From: Paramesorhizobium leguminum | GTDB taxonomy: Bacteria; Pseudomonadota; Alphaproteobacteria; Rhizobiales; Rhizobiaceae | Assembly (NCBI RefSeq): GCF_003217235.1 | Contig: NZ_QJTF01000027.1 | Span: forward strand, 1 to 38,226 | Length of the DNA stretch: 38,226 nt | Reading direction: 5' to 3' | Shown here: positions 16,514-25,368 of the stretch, one piece after another | How the letters are laid out: each line of letters opens with the position of its first letter | How positions within the stretch are numbered: position 1 is the first letter of the stretch | Position numbers and translations under genes: made by a program | The notes under the pieces: generated by a model | The model's database searches: none | Seen by the model: the letters and a program-made list of their open reading frames with translations, nothing else | Told to the model about the DNA's origin: nothing

Positions 16514-17305
16514 ATGGCCCATTTTCATGTCTTTACCGGATTGAGCGAAACGCCCGACTATCCGCTCGTGCGCCGGATCGGCACTTCGGACGTTTTCGCG
16601 GCTCTTCAACAAGGTTTCGATGATTTCTGGGACAAGCCATCGCATTATGTTTTTCTTTGCCTGATCTATCCCGTCGCCGGACTTTTCATCGCCCGCTGGA
16701 CATCCGGGATTGACGCTTTGCCGTTGCTCTATCCGTTGATGTCCGGCTTTGTCCTGCTGGGCCCGCTTGCAGCCATAGGCCTTTATGAAATCAGCCGGAG
16801 ACGGGAGTTCGGGCTGGATGCCTCCTGGAAACATGCCCTCGATGTGGTGCACTCCCCTGCCATTCCTGCCATCCTGGCGGTCGGCGCCCTGCTTCTCGCC
16901 ATCTTCCTCGCCTGGCTTTTTACGGCGGAGACACTCTATCTTCATCTGATGGGGCCGATGGCAAGCGAGACACCAAGCGCTTTTCTCACCCGAATTTTCA
17001 CCACGGAGCAAGGCTTCAAGCTCATCGTCTGGGGCAATCTCGCCGGCCTCGCTTATGCTATCGTGGTGTTATCCCTCAGCGCCGTGACCTTTCCCCTGCT
17101 CATCGAGCGCGATACCGGCGCTTGGATGGCGATACGCACTTCGATCAAGGCTGTTGTCGTCAATCCCGTTCCCATGGCCCTGTGGGGATTGATCGTAGCC
17201 ATCCTGCTAGCGATAGGCTTTGCTACGTTCTTTGCCGGGCTTGCCATTATCATCCCCGTGCTCGGTCATGCCTCCTGGCATCTTTACCGTAGGGTCGTTG
17301 GCTAG
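16514..17305 (+). CDS. DUF2189 family integral membrane protein
   Basis: This 263-residue protein has about five or six TM helices. The start MAHFHVFTGLSETPDYPLVRRIGTSDVFAAL and the TM-flanked PLLYPLMSGFVLLGPLAAIGLYEISRRRE block are hallmarks of DUF2189 proteins, which are often encoded near cytochrome oxidase genes in alphaproteobacteria. Function is unknown. ATG 16514 follows GGAGAAGC; the frame is open back to 16325 but the added residues are not family-like. It stands alone here. Confidence 0.85.
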   Translation: MAHFHVFTGLSETPDYPLVRRIGTSDVFAALQQGFDDFWDKPSHYVFLCLIYPVAGLFIARWTSGIDALPLLYPLMSGFVLLGPLAAIGLYEISRRREFGLDASWKHALDVVHSPAIPAILAVGALLLAIFLAWLFTAETLYLHLMGPMASETPSAFLTRIFTTEQGFKLIVWGNLAGLAYAIVVLSLSAVTFPLLIERDTGAWMAIRTSIKAVVVNPVPMALWGLIVAILLAIGFATFFAGLAIIIPVLGHASWHLYRRVVG

Positions 17306-17397
17306 GGCAGAAGGGTTAGAAGGTCAAACAGCAAAGCAATTCATTCATCGCCGCCCTATTGGTCTTCCATAGGTCTCCCGCCCTTGTTTCGCCGATC

Positions 17398-17793
<396 letters not shown>

Positions 17794-17896
17794 CTAACCG
17801 CATGATGTACTCAGGCCGACATTGGAACAACAGATAGATGAAGGTTTGGTTCCTTTGTCCTCTCCAAGGGGCGCCCCGGCGTGGAAAGGTGTTACG

Positions 17897-17922
17897 GGAA
17901 CGTTTTATGGGTGGCCGTCGTT
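17897..17922 (+). promoter_or_regulatory. EcfG-type general stress response promoter
   Basis: GGAAC (17897-17901), 17 nt, then CGTT (17919-17922) matches the known alphaproteobacterial EcfG consensus (GGAAC-N16/17-CGTT). It points toward the PRC-barrel gene 60 nt downstream. Confidence 0.65.
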
Positions 17923-17981
17923 AGGACTGCATCTGGAACGAAGGTTTTGCGCAAGCGAGGCCCAGACCAAGGAGAGCAGTC

Positions 17982-18545
17982 ATGCTTACACGGCTTTTAG
18001 GAACGACGGCAGCGATCGCCATGTTATCGACGGCGTCCTTTGCCCAAACCACCGAACAGGCGCCGCAATTGCAGGAAACGCCGCCGGCACAAACCAGCGA
18101 TCTTTTTACCTATCCGACGGAAATTGCCCCAAAGATCGCGCCGGGAACGCAGAACCTCAGTGCAGCCAATGGCAAGGTGCTAGCTTCGGGCATGATCGGG
18201 CAGGCGGTCTATGACGGCCCCACGAGCGATGCCCAGCGGATCGGCGAAATCAATGATATCGTCATCGGCGAAAATGGCGTGGCGCAGGCCGCGGTGATCG
18301 GCGTTGGCGGCTTCCTCGGCGTCGGACAAAAGGATGTGGCCGTAGGCCTGGATCATCTCGGCCTGGCAACCCGGCCCAATGGCGAGCAATGGCTCGTTGC
18401 CGATGTATCGAAGGACGATCTGAATAACGCGCCGGCCTTCGAGCGATCACAACTGTTCACGCGTGGCATTTTAAACCAAAACAGAGCAGCCGACTCAGCG
18501 AACGGAACCACCGGCGGCCCCAGTAGCGCTCCGGTGCAACAATAA
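17982..18545 (+). CDS. Exported PRC-barrel domain protein
   Basis: This 187-residue protein has a signal peptide at residues 1-21 (MLTRLLGTTAAIAMLSTASFA). A Gln/Pro-rich linker follows, and then a PRC-barrel around residues 68-140 (GMIGQAVYDG, RIGEINDIVIGENGVAQAAVIGVG, VAVGLDHLGL). The tail is low complexity. Such periplasmic PRC proteins are common and stress-induced in Rhizobiales; their role is not well defined. AAGGAGAGCAGTC gives a strong RBS. The GGAAC-N17-CGTT promoter upstream suggests control by the EcfG/PhyR general stress response. Confidence 0.85.
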   Translation: MLTRLLGTTAAIAMLSTASFAQTTEQAPQLQETPPAQTSDLFTYPTEIAPKIAPGTQNLSAANGKVLASGMIGQAVYDGPTSDAQRIGEINDIVIGENGVAQAAVIGVGGFLGVGQKDVAVGLDHLGLATRPNGEQWLVADVSKDDLNNAPAFERSQLFTRGILNQNRAADSANGTTGGPSSAPVQQ

Positions 18546-18556
18546 TCCGGATTGGT

Positions 18557-18582
18557 GCCCGGCCGCCTCCTGACGGTCGGGC
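18557..18582. terminator. Hairpin between convergent PRC-barrel and arginase genes
   Basis: GCCCGGCCG (18557-18565) and CGGTCGGGC (18574-18582) pair with one G-T wobble. It lies 11 nt after the PRC-barrel stop and 15 nt before the arginase stop on the other strand. No T-tract follows, so its efficiency is unclear. Confidence 0.45.
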
Positions 18583-18597
18583 CGCTCAGGGCAACCT

Positions 18598-19518
18598 CTA
18601 AAAAATCTTCTGACCGAAAAGGCTGCTCACCAATTCAACGAGCAGATAGGCGCTCTTGCCGCGATCGTCGAGGAATGGATTGAGCTCGACGATATCGAGC
18701 GAGGTGACGAGGCCACTGTCGTAGAGCATTTCCATAACGAGATGCGCCTCGCGGTAGGTGCCGCCGCCGCGCACCGTGGTGCCCGTGCCGGGCGCAATGT
18801 CGGGATCGAGGAAATCCGTATCGAAGCTCACATGCAATAAGCCCCCGGCCTGCCTGACCGTCTCGATGACCCGTTTCATGGCAGCGACAATGCCGTTTTC
18901 ATCGATGAAGCGCATGTCGAAGACATTCACACCCGCCTTTGCAAGCTCCGCGCGCTCAGCCGGATCAATAGAACGGATACCGCACAGAAAGACCTGCTCC
19001 GGGGCAACGAGAGGTCTGTCGTCGGGCAATATGCCGGAAAAGCCATCGGCGCCGCAGAAGAAGGCAACCGGCATGCCATGCATGTTGCCCGAGGGCGAAG
19101 TGGCCGGCGTGTTGAAATCCGCGTGCGCATCCATCCACAGGACGAAGAGCGGGCGCCCCTGTTCCGCCGCATGGCGCGCCGCACCCGCGACAGTGCCCAT
19201 GGCAAGGCTGTGGTCGCCGCCAAGAAATATCGGCAGCCGGCCATCCTTCAATGTTTGGTAGGCGGCCCGCTCCAGCGTCCGGGTCCAGCCGACGATCAGC
19301 GGAGCGTTCCTGGCCGATCCCGGCAAAGCGAAAGTGTCCTGATTTTCGGGCGCAAGATCACCTCGGTCTTCTACCTGATGCCCGAGCTTTTCCAGCGCGG
19401 GCCGAATGCCCGCGAGGCGCAGCGCCGCTGGCCCCATGGCGCAACCAAGGCTTTCCGCACCCTCTTCAACAGGCGCGCCCAGGAGAGTGACGTGTTTGTG
19501 GCTGGTCTGGGTGATCAT
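18598..19518 (-). CDS. rocF: Arginase
   Basis: It hydrolyses L-arginine to ornithine and urea in the cytoplasm. It has 306 residues from ATG 19518, the usual length; the open frame extends to 19587 with weaker starts. Mn-binding ureohydrolase motifs are all present: GGDHSLAMG (His103), DAHADFNT (Asp130, His132, Asp134) and SFDTDFLDPDIAPGTGT (Asp233, Asp235). It follows ornithine cyclodeaminase on the same strand after 90 nt, giving a two-step arginine to ornithine to proline pathway. It is probably controlled by the divergent Lrp-type regulator. Confidence 0.95.
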   Translation of the reverse strand: MITQTSHKHVTLLGAPVEEGAESLGCAMGPAALRLAGIRPALEKLGHQVEDRGDLAPENQDTFALPGSARNAPLIVGWTRTLERAAYQTLKDGRLPIFLGGDHSLAMGTVAGAARHAAEQGRPLFVLWMDAHADFNTPATSPSGNMHGMPVAFFCGADGFSGILPDDRPLVAPEQVFLCGIRSIDPAERAELAKAGVNVFDMRFIDENGIVAAMKRVIETVRQAGGLLHVSFDTDFLDPDIAPGTGTTVRGGGTYREAHLVMEMLYDSGLVTSLDIVELNPFLDDRGKSAYLLVELVSSLFGQKIF

Positions 19519-19608
19519 GCTTGTTCCGCTCGCGCCTTCTGTCCGCATTTCCGCGCTTTTAATCGCAGAAGCGGGGCTATCTTCCAATTAAAAATTCGTG
19601 TTGGGCTT

Positions 19609-20655
19609 TTAAAGGGTCAGAGCCAGCGCTGGACGCGAGCCTGATATCGCGAGAAGCCCGAAGAGATCGCGCGGATCGGCGGGCTCCGCAATCAGGTCGA
19701 TATCGTCATAAAAGCGGGTGTCTTGCACACAATCGCGGAAGAAACGCAGCGCGGAAAAATCCTCCACGGCGAAGCCGACGGAATCGAAAAGCGTGATCTG
19801 CCCGGCATCAGTGCGTCCCGGCTTTTCACCGGCTATCACCTGCCAGAGTTCGGTCACCGGATGATCGGCATCGAGCTGCTGGATCTCACCCTCGATGCGG
19901 GTTTGCGGCGTAAACTCGACGAAGATATCGCTTCTAAGCAGAATGTCGCGATGCAACTCCGTCTTGCCCGGACAATCGCCGCCGACCGCGTTGATATGCA
20001 CGCCCGCGCCGACCATGTTATCCGACAGGATGGTGGCGCGTCGCTTGTCCGCGGTGATGGTTGTGATGATATCCGCGCCCATGACCGCCTCCTCTGCGCT
20101 CGCGGCTTTGGTGATGCGGATGCCGGATTGCGCCATGTTGGACATGAATTTCGGGTAGGCGCTTGGGTCGATGTCGAATACGCGAAGCTCTTGAATGCCG
20201 AGAATGGACTTGAAGGCATACGCCTGAAATTCGGCCTGCGCACCGAGGCCGATCAGTGCCATCGTGCCGGCATTCTTGCGAGCGAGGTATTTTGCGGCCA
20301 TGGCCGACGTCGCCGCCGTGCGCAGCGCCGTAGCGATGGTCATTTCGCAAAGGAATTCGGGATAGCCGGTCGCAACATCCGCAAGCATTCCAAAGGCCGT
20401 CACGGTCTGCAGCCCCTGAACGGGATTTTGCGGGTGACCGTTGACATATTTGAAGCCGTAAAGCTCGTGGTCAGCGGTTGGCATCAGCTCGATGACACCG
20501 CTCTTGGAATGAGCGGCAATGCGCGGCGTCTTTTCGAATTCGCTCCAGCGGGCAAAATCGTCTTCGATATAGGCCGCCAGCTTGCGGAAAAGACCGTCAA
20601 GCCCGATCGCTCCTACCAGATCGATCATGTGCCGTGTGCCTACGAACTGAACCAT
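19609..20655 (-). CDS. ocd: Ornithine cyclodeaminase
   Basis: It converts L-ornithine to L-proline plus ammonia using bound NAD. It has 348 residues in the Ocd/mu-crystallin family. Key segments are GFKYVNGHPQNP, MTIATALRTAATSAMAAKYLA, the dinucleotide-binding IGLGAQAEFQAYAF (about 140-153), HINAVGGDCPGKTEL and ITLFDSVGFAVEDFSALRFF. ATG 20655 has AGGGG at suitable distance; the frame is open to 20715. It is the first gene of the operon with arginase and divergent from an AsnC/Lrp regulator, the usual arrangement for amino-acid-induced catabolism. Confidence 0.95.
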   Translation of the reverse strand: MVQFVGTRHMIDLVGAIGLDGLFRKLAAYIEDDFARWSEFEKTPRIAAHSKSGVIELMPTADHELYGFKYVNGHPQNPVQGLQTVTAFGMLADVATGYPEFLCEMTIATALRTAATSAMAAKYLARKNAGTMALIGLGAQAEFQAYAFKSILGIQELRVFDIDPSAYPKFMSNMAQSGIRITKAASAEEAVMGADIITTITADKRRATILSDNMVGAGVHINAVGGDCPGKTELHRDILLRSDIFVEFTPQTRIEGEIQQLDADHPVTELWQVIAGEKPGRTDAGQITLFDSVGFAVEDFSALRFFRDCVQDTRFYDDIDLIAEPADPRDLFGLLAISGSRPALALTL

Positions 20656-20713
20656 AGCAGTACCCCTGGTTTCATTCAGAACGATACGAAGGCCAGGTTT
20701 TAAAAGAAATGCC

Positions 20714-20778
20714 AAATAGTTTTAAAATCAGGCACTATTTTGATAATACTGCATAGTCGTTTTAAGCATTTTGCATAG
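20714..20778. promoter_or_regulatory. Candidate Lrp-type operator region between ocd and the regulator
   Basis: The region is AT-rich. AAATAGT (20714-20720) and ACTATTT (20734-20740) form an inverted repeat spaced by 13 nt. Two direct TGCATAG copies follow (about 20750 and 20772). Phased AT-rich repeats in a divergent promoter are typical of Lrp/AsnC binding. Confidence 0.45.
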
Positions 20779-20787
20779 GAACCACTC

Positions 20788-21204
20788 ATGGACGATCTGG
20801 ACAACCGCCTCATCGCCGCGCTCCGTCAGGATGGGCGGGCGCCGCTTTCCAAGCTCGCCGATATTCTCCAGGTTTCGCGTGGAACCGTGCAGAACAGGCT
20901 CGACCGGCTCATTGCCAACGGCGTGATCCTCGGCTTTACCGTGCGGGTCAAGGACATGAGCGGCGCGGAGCGCATCAGGGCGATGATGACGATCGAGGTG
21001 GTGGGTCGCAACACACACAAGGCCGTCCAGAGTCTCAGAAAAATTCCGGAAATCCTCTCTCTTCATACGACCAACGGCGCGTGGGATCTCATCGCCGAAA
21101 TCGAGGTGGCAAGCCTGATCGATTTCGACCGCGTGCTCAATTCCGTGCGGCTTATCGACGGCATCGCCCGGTCTGAGACGAGCCTGCTTCTGGCCCCGGC
21201 TTGA
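20788..21204 (+). CDS. Lrp/AsnC-family transcriptional regulator
   Basis: This 138-residue protein has an N-terminal HTH (LDNRLIAALRQDGRAPLSKLADILQVSRGTVQNRLDRL, residues 4-42) and a C-terminal RAM ligand-binding domain (about 65-135). It starts at ATG 20788, preceded by AGGAACCACTC. It is divergent from the ornithine cyclodeaminase-arginase operon, so it is most likely its arginine- or ornithine-responsive activator, as in related Agrobacterium and Brucella loci. The ligand is inferred from the neighbours. Confidence 0.9.
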   Translation: MDDLDNRLIAALRQDGRAPLSKLADILQVSRGTVQNRLDRLIANGVILGFTVRVKDMSGAERIRAMMTIEVVGRNTHKAVQSLRKIPEILSLHTTNGAWDLIAEIEVASLIDFDRVLNSVRLIDGIARSETSLLLAPA

Positions 21205-21294
21205 TCAGCCTTATATATTTGAAAGCAAGCGCCGGAGTTTTTTGTCCTTGGCCGTGGCGATAAAGAGGATCAGAGCATCAAAAGGATGAAAGCC

Positions 21295-22374
21295 ATGAAC
21301 CTCATCATCGCCAAATCTCAACCAGCCACGCCCGCCGAACGCGATCCGCGCTGGACTGCGCTCGTCAACCGCGACCCGGCTTTTGACGGAAAGTTCGTCT
21401 ATTCGGTGAAGACAACGGGCGTCTATTGCCGTCCGACATGCCCATCGCGCCTCGCCAAGCCGGAGAATATCGCCTTTCACGCCGATTGCACGGAAGCGGA
21501 AAGGGCGGGCTTCCGGCCCTGCCTGCGCTGCCGCCCCAATGATGCCCCCCTTGCCGAACGCCACGCAGCCATCGTGGCCGAGGCATGCCGCCGCATCGAG
21601 GCGTCGGAAGAGCTCCCGATGCTGGACGCGCTCGCCAAGGCAGCCGGTATCAGTCCTTATCACTTCCACCGGCTGTTCAAATCGATCACCGGGCTGACGC
21701 CAAAGGCCTATGGCGCCGCGCATCGCACCCGCCGCATCCGCGACCATCTCGCTGAAGGCAAGGGCAGTGTTACCGAAGCGATCTACGATGCAGGTTTCAG
21801 CTCAAGCAGCCGCTTCTACGAGACCTCGAACAAGGTTCTTGGTATGACGCCCAGCGCGTTTCGTGCCGGTGGCGTCGAGGCTGAAATCAAATTCGCCGTC
21901 GCTGAGTGCTCGCTAGGCGCCATTCTTGTGGCGGCAAGCGGTAAAGGCGTCTGCGCCATTTTCCTCGGAGACGATCCGGATCAGCTGGTGCGCGATTTGC
22001 AGGACCGGTTTCCGAAAGCGAACCTGATCGGCGGTAACACGGAATTCGAAGCGCTGGTGGCGAAGGTGGTTGGTTTCGTCGAAGCGCCCGCCATAGGCCT
22101 CGATCTTCCGCTCGACGTTCGCGGCACGGCGTTTCAGGAGCGCGTCTGGCAGGCGCTGCGCGATATCCCGGCAGGCGAGACGGCGAGCTACACCGATATC
22201 GCCACGCGCATCGGCGCGCCGAAGGCGGTGCGCGCCGTGGCGCAAGCCTGCGCCGCCAACACGCTCGCCGTGGCGATTCCCTGCCACCGCGTGGTGCGGC
22301 AGGATGGCAATCTCTCCGGCTATCGCTGGGGCGTGGAACGCAAGCGGGCGCTGCTGACGAAGGAGCGGGGGTAA
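21295..22374 (+). CDS. ada: Bifunctional Ada: methylphosphotriester/O6-methylguanine-DNA methyltransferase and regulator
   Basis: It repairs alkylated DNA and activates the adaptive response. It has 359 residues and three parts. The N-terminal Zn domain has Cys45 and Cys49 in GVYCRPTCPSR plus Cys76 and Cys79 in RPCLRCRPN; one of these cysteines accepts methyl from phosphotriesters. An AraC-type HTH follows (LAKAAGISPYHFHRLFKSITG and the DAGFSSSSRFYE helix). The C-terminal methyltransferase has IPCHRVV with active-site Cys330. ATG 21295 has AAAAGG 9 nt upstream; ATG 21286 sits directly against that RBS. It ends directly against the pheT stop with no spacer. Confidence 0.95.
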   Translation: MNLIIAKSQPATPAERDPRWTALVNRDPAFDGKFVYSVKTTGVYCRPTCPSRLAKPENIAFHADCTEAERAGFRPCLRCRPNDAPLAERHAAIVAEACRRIEASEELPMLDALAKAAGISPYHFHRLFKSITGLTPKAYGAAHRTRRIRDHLAEGKGSVTEAIYDAGFSSSSRFYETSNKVLGMTPSAFRAGGVEAEIKFAVAECSLGAILVAASGKGVCAIFLGDDPDQLVRDLQDRFPKANLIGGNTEFEALVAKVVGFVEAPAIGLDLPLDVRGTAFQERVWQALRDIPAGETASYTDIATRIGAPKAVRAVAQACAANTLAVAIPCHRVVRQDGNLSGYRWGVERKRALLTKERG

Positions 22375-22384
22375 TTACCCCCGC
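22365..22384. terminator. Perfect palindrome across the ada/pheT convergent stops
   Basis: The 20-bp sequence 22365-22384 (GCGGGGGTAA and its complement) is perfectly self-complementary. It contains both TAA stop codons back-to-back, with no intergenic base. It has no T-tract and no loop, so it may be a weak bidirectional pause or terminator, or a consequence of the shared ends. Confidence 0.4.
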
Positions 22385-24789
22385 AAAACACCGCCGGTCT
22401 GCTTGCCGACACTTTCGACGATGCGCTTTGCAAGCCCGTCGAGATCCTCGTCGGTCAATGTGCGCTCTTGCGGCTGGATTGCCACCTCAATGGCAATGGA
22501 CTTTTTACCCGCACCCAAGGCCGGACCTTCAAAGATATCGAAAACCTGGATGCCTGATATCAGTTTTTTGTCGGCCGCACCCGCAGCGCGGATCACCGCC
22601 GCCGCTTCGGTCGTTTTATCCACCACGAAAGCGAAATCGCGGCGTACGGTCTGGAAGCTTGAGAGGGTGAGTGGCGGTTTGGTGCGGGTCGGCTTTTGTT
22701 TCGGTTCCGGAATGGTATCGATGAATACTTCGAAACCGCAGAGCGCTCCACTTACATCGAGCGTTTCCAGCGTCTTCGGATGGAACTCGCCGAAATGGCC
22801 AAGAACCACCTTGGGACCTAGCTTGATCGTGCCGGAGCGGCCCGGATGATACCAGGCAGGGCCACCCGCCTCGATCTGCACACGATCCACCGGCACGCCG
22901 CAGGCCTCCAGCACAGCCAGCGCATCGGCCTTGGCATCGAACACGCCCACGTTTTGAGCATTGCCGGCCCAGTGGCGACCTACGCCATCGAGCTTGGCCG
23001 TGCCGCGACGGATGCCGCCGGCGACGCGGCGCTGCTTGTCAGGCGTGTCCCCCTCGTAGGTGCCGGACACCTCGAACAAAGCCAGATCATTGAAGCCGCG
23101 ATCGGCATTGCGCTGCGCGCCAGCAAGCAACCCGGGAAGCAGCGAAGGCCGCATGTCGGACATGTCTGCGGCGATGGGGTTGGCAAGCTTGAGCGCGGCA
23201 CCGCTGTTATCACCCCTGCCAAAGGCTTCGGCATGAGCGGCAGGGATAAATGACCAGGTTACTGCTTCCATCATGCCGCGCGCCGCCAATGCGCGTCGGG
23301 CGGCACGGGTGCGGATCTGCAGCGTGGTCAGGATCTTGCCGTTGACTGTGGCGTGGCTCGCCAAGGGCTGCGGCGCGATGTTGTCGACGCCGTGAATGCG
23401 CATTACCTCTTCGACTAGATCAGCCTTGCCGTCGATATCCGGTCGCCAAGATGGAACGAGGACATTTACGACATCACCGTCGCCCTCAAGCTTGAACCCG
23501 AGACGCGCCAGGATATCGAGGCTTTCCGATTTTGAAACCTCGATGCCGGTCAGCCGCTTCACCTCGGAAACCGGGAAGATAATTTTCTTTGGCTCGTAAC
23601 CGCCATAGCCGACCACTTCGGTCTCAGCCGCCGTGCCGCCGCAGAGATCGAGCACCATGCGGGTCGCCAGTTCCAGCCCCGGCACCATGAATTCCGGATC
23701 GGCGCCGCGCTCGAAGCGATAGCGCGCATCGGTGATGATGCCGAGCTCACGTCCGGTGCGGGCGATGTTTTGCGGGTTCCAGAGCGCGGATTCGATCAGC
23801 ACATCGGTCGTGTTCTCATCGCAGCCGGAATGCTCGCCGCCCATGATGCCGGCAATCGATTCGATGCCGTTGTCATCAGCGATGACGCAGATCTGGTCGT
23901 TGAGCTTGTATTCCCGCCCATCGAGCGCCAGCACCGTCTCGCCCGCCGTCGCGCGGCGCACCACGAGATCGCCCTTGACCTTGGCGGCGTCGAAGACATG
24001 CAGCGGACGACCCCGGTCAAAGGTGATGTAGTTGGTGATATCGACCAGCGCATTGATCGGGCGAAGGCCGATGGCTTTCAGCCGCTGCTGCAGCCATTTC
24101 GGGCTCGGGCCGTTCTTGACGCTTCTGACAAGCCGCAGCGCGAAGCCGGGGCAGAGGTCCGGCGCCTCGATAATCAGTTTAACCGGCGTCGCCCCGTCGC
24201 CCTTGATGGGGGTGATAGTCCCGTCCTTCAGCCTGCCCAGACCCGCTGCAGCGAGATCGCGGGCAATGCCGTAGACGCCGGTGGCATCCGGCCGGTTCGG
24301 CGTCAGGTTGATTTCGATCACCGGATCGTCAAGCCCGGCATAGGCGGCGAAGCTTGTTCCCACCGACGCATCGACGGGCAAATCGATGATGCCATTATGT
24401 TCGTCGGACAGTTCCAGCTCACGCTCGGAGCACATCATGCCATGGCTCTCGACGCCCCTGATCTTGCCGACGGCAAGCGTCACATCGAGACCCGGAACAT
24501 ACGTTCCCGGCGCGCCGAGAACGCCGATCAGCCCGGCGCGCGCATTGGGCGCGCCGCAGACCACCTGGACGGGCTTGCCATCGCCCGTATCGACTGCGAG
24601 AACCTGCAGCTTGTCGGCATCGGGATGCCGTTCCGCCGTGAGCACCCGAGCGATCTTGAAGGCTTTAAGCGCCGATTTGTCATCGACGGATTCGACCTCA
24701 AGGCCGATCATGGTCAGCGTCTCGACGATTTCTTCGAGCGAGGCCTCGGTTTCGAGATGATCCTTGAGCCAGGAGAGTGTGAATTTCAT
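22375..24789 (-). CDS. pheT: Phenylalanyl-tRNA synthetase beta subunit
   Basis: It charges tRNA-Phe together with PheS as an alpha2beta2 enzyme. It has 804 residues and the normal domain order: EMAP-type tRNA-binding domain (about 40-150, with [14 protein letters not shown]), B3/B4 domain, B5 domain (about 400-470), a catalytic-like core with RPSLLPGLL, and the FDX-ACB anticodon-binding domain at the C-terminus ([20 protein letters not shown] to the end). It is separated from pheS by two small genes encoding a DUF4160/DUF2442 pair, so its transcription must pass through them or start locally. Confidence 0.98.
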   Translation of the reverse strand: MKFTLSWLKDHLETEASLEEIVETLTMIGLEVESVDDKSALKAFKIARVLTAERHPDADKLQVLAVDTGDGKPVQVVCGAPNARAGLIGVLGAPGTYVPGLDVTLAVGKIRGVESHGMMCSERELELSDEHNGIIDLPVDASVGTSFAAYAGLDDPVIEINLTPNRPDATGVYGIARDLAAAGLGRLKDGTITPIKGDGATPVKLIIEAPDLCPGFALRLVRSVKNGPSPKWLQQRLKAIGLRPINALVDITNYITFDRGRPLHVFDAAKVKGDLVVRRATAGETVLALDGREYKLNDQICVIADDNGIESIAGIMGGEHSGCDENTTDVLIESALWNPQNIARTGRELGIITDARYRFERGADPEFMVPGLELATRMVLDLCGGTAAETEVVGYGGYEPKKIIFPVSEVKRLTGIEVSKSESLDILARLGFKLEGDGDVVNVLVPSWRPDIDGKADLVEEVMRIHGVDNIAPQPLASHATVNGKILTTLQIRTRAARRALAARGMMEAVTWSFIPAAHAEAFGRGDNSGAALKLANPIAADMSDMRPSLLPGLLAGAQRNADRGFNDLALFEVSGTYEGDTPDKQRRVAGGIRRGTAKLDGVGRHWAGNAQNVGVFDAKADALAVLEACGVPVDRVQIEAGGPAWYHPGRSGTIKLGPKVVLGHFGEFHPKTLETLDVSGALCGFEVFIDTIPEPKQKPTRTKPPLTLSSFQTVRRDFAFVVDKTTEAAAVIRAAGAADKKLISGIQVFDIFEGPALGAGKKSIAIEVAIQPQERTLTDEDLDGLAKRIVESVGKQTGGVLRG

Positions 24790-24857
24790 GTCTGTTCAGC
24801 CTAATAGCTCGCGCCGGAAGCGCCGAAATCGGGCACAGCCCGGGTTAATGAATTGGA

Positions 24858-25136
24858 TTAAGCAGCCTTTGAAGGCTCCTTCGCGCCAGGCGCCTTCTGG
24901 CCTTTCAGCATACCATTCACAGATAAGTCCTCATCGATTTCCGGCCAATGTATGCCGTCGATCATAAGTTCCACTGTGTTGCGTTGCGCCGGAGATGCAT
25001 TCAGCAAGCGCGGATACCACCATAGCGGCGTCGAAACATGGCGACCATCGGCGAGACGCACGTGAAGTTCGTGCAGATCGCACCATGCTTCGACAGGCCG
25101 CTCGCCTTCCGGATAGGAGTCATACGAAATAGTCAT
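24858..25136 (-). CDS. DUF2442 domain protein (antitoxin-like)
   Basis: This 92-residue protein starts at ATG 25136, with GGAGG 6 nt upstream. The motif W-CDLHELHVRLADGRHVSTPLWWYPRLLNASPAQRN matches DUF2442, a small domain that often sits beside DUF4160. A VNGMLKG segment near the C-terminus is followed by a Lys/Pro tail. It overlaps the DUF4160 gene by 17 nt, implying translational coupling. The pair has been proposed elsewhere as a toxin-antitoxin-like module; activity here is unproven. The pheT start is 68 nt downstream. Confidence 0.75.
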   Translation of the reverse strand: MTISYDSYPEGERPVEAWCDLHELHVRLADGRHVSTPLWWYPRLLNASPAQRNTVELMIDGIHWPEIDEDLSVNGMLKGQKAPGAKEPSKAA

Positions 25137-25353
25137 GCCAAGCCTCCAAAAAATATTCCCGGTGTTCCTGCACGACACTCAATATACGCGCTAATTCCTT
25201 TTGACCAAAACCGGCAGCTTTACTGACCGACACGTTTTCAAGCCAGATTTTAGCCTTTGCGCCATGACCATCGACATGGATGTGCGGCGGTTCGTCGTTC
25301 TCGCCCGAGTAAAAATGGAACCGATAGCCATACTTACGCAAAACCGTCGGCAT
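25120..25353 (-). CDS. DUF4160 domain protein (toxin-like partner)
   Basis: This 77-residue protein starts at ATG 25353 with AAGGAG 9 nt upstream; an in-frame TTG at 25359 is less likely. The family motif PTVLRKYGYRFHFYSGENDEPPHIHVDG is complete, with the conserved EPPHIHV, and the C-terminal HREYFLEAWHDYF is also typical. It begins only 15 nt after the pheS stop and overlaps DUF2442. Its function is unknown. As part of a probable two-gene mobile or addiction-type cassette, its position inside pheST is unusual. Confidence 0.78.
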   Translation of the reverse strand: MPTVLRKYGYRFHFYSGENDEPPHIHVDGHGAKAKIWLENVSVSKAAGFGQKELARILSVVQEHREYFLEAWHDYFV

Positions 25354-25368
25354 AGCCAAAGTCTCCTT

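Noticed and set aside
23770-24804. 344-codon open frame on the plus strand
   Set aside because: It is antisense to pheT. The His/Arg/Asp-rich low-information translation is typical of a reverse-frame shadow.
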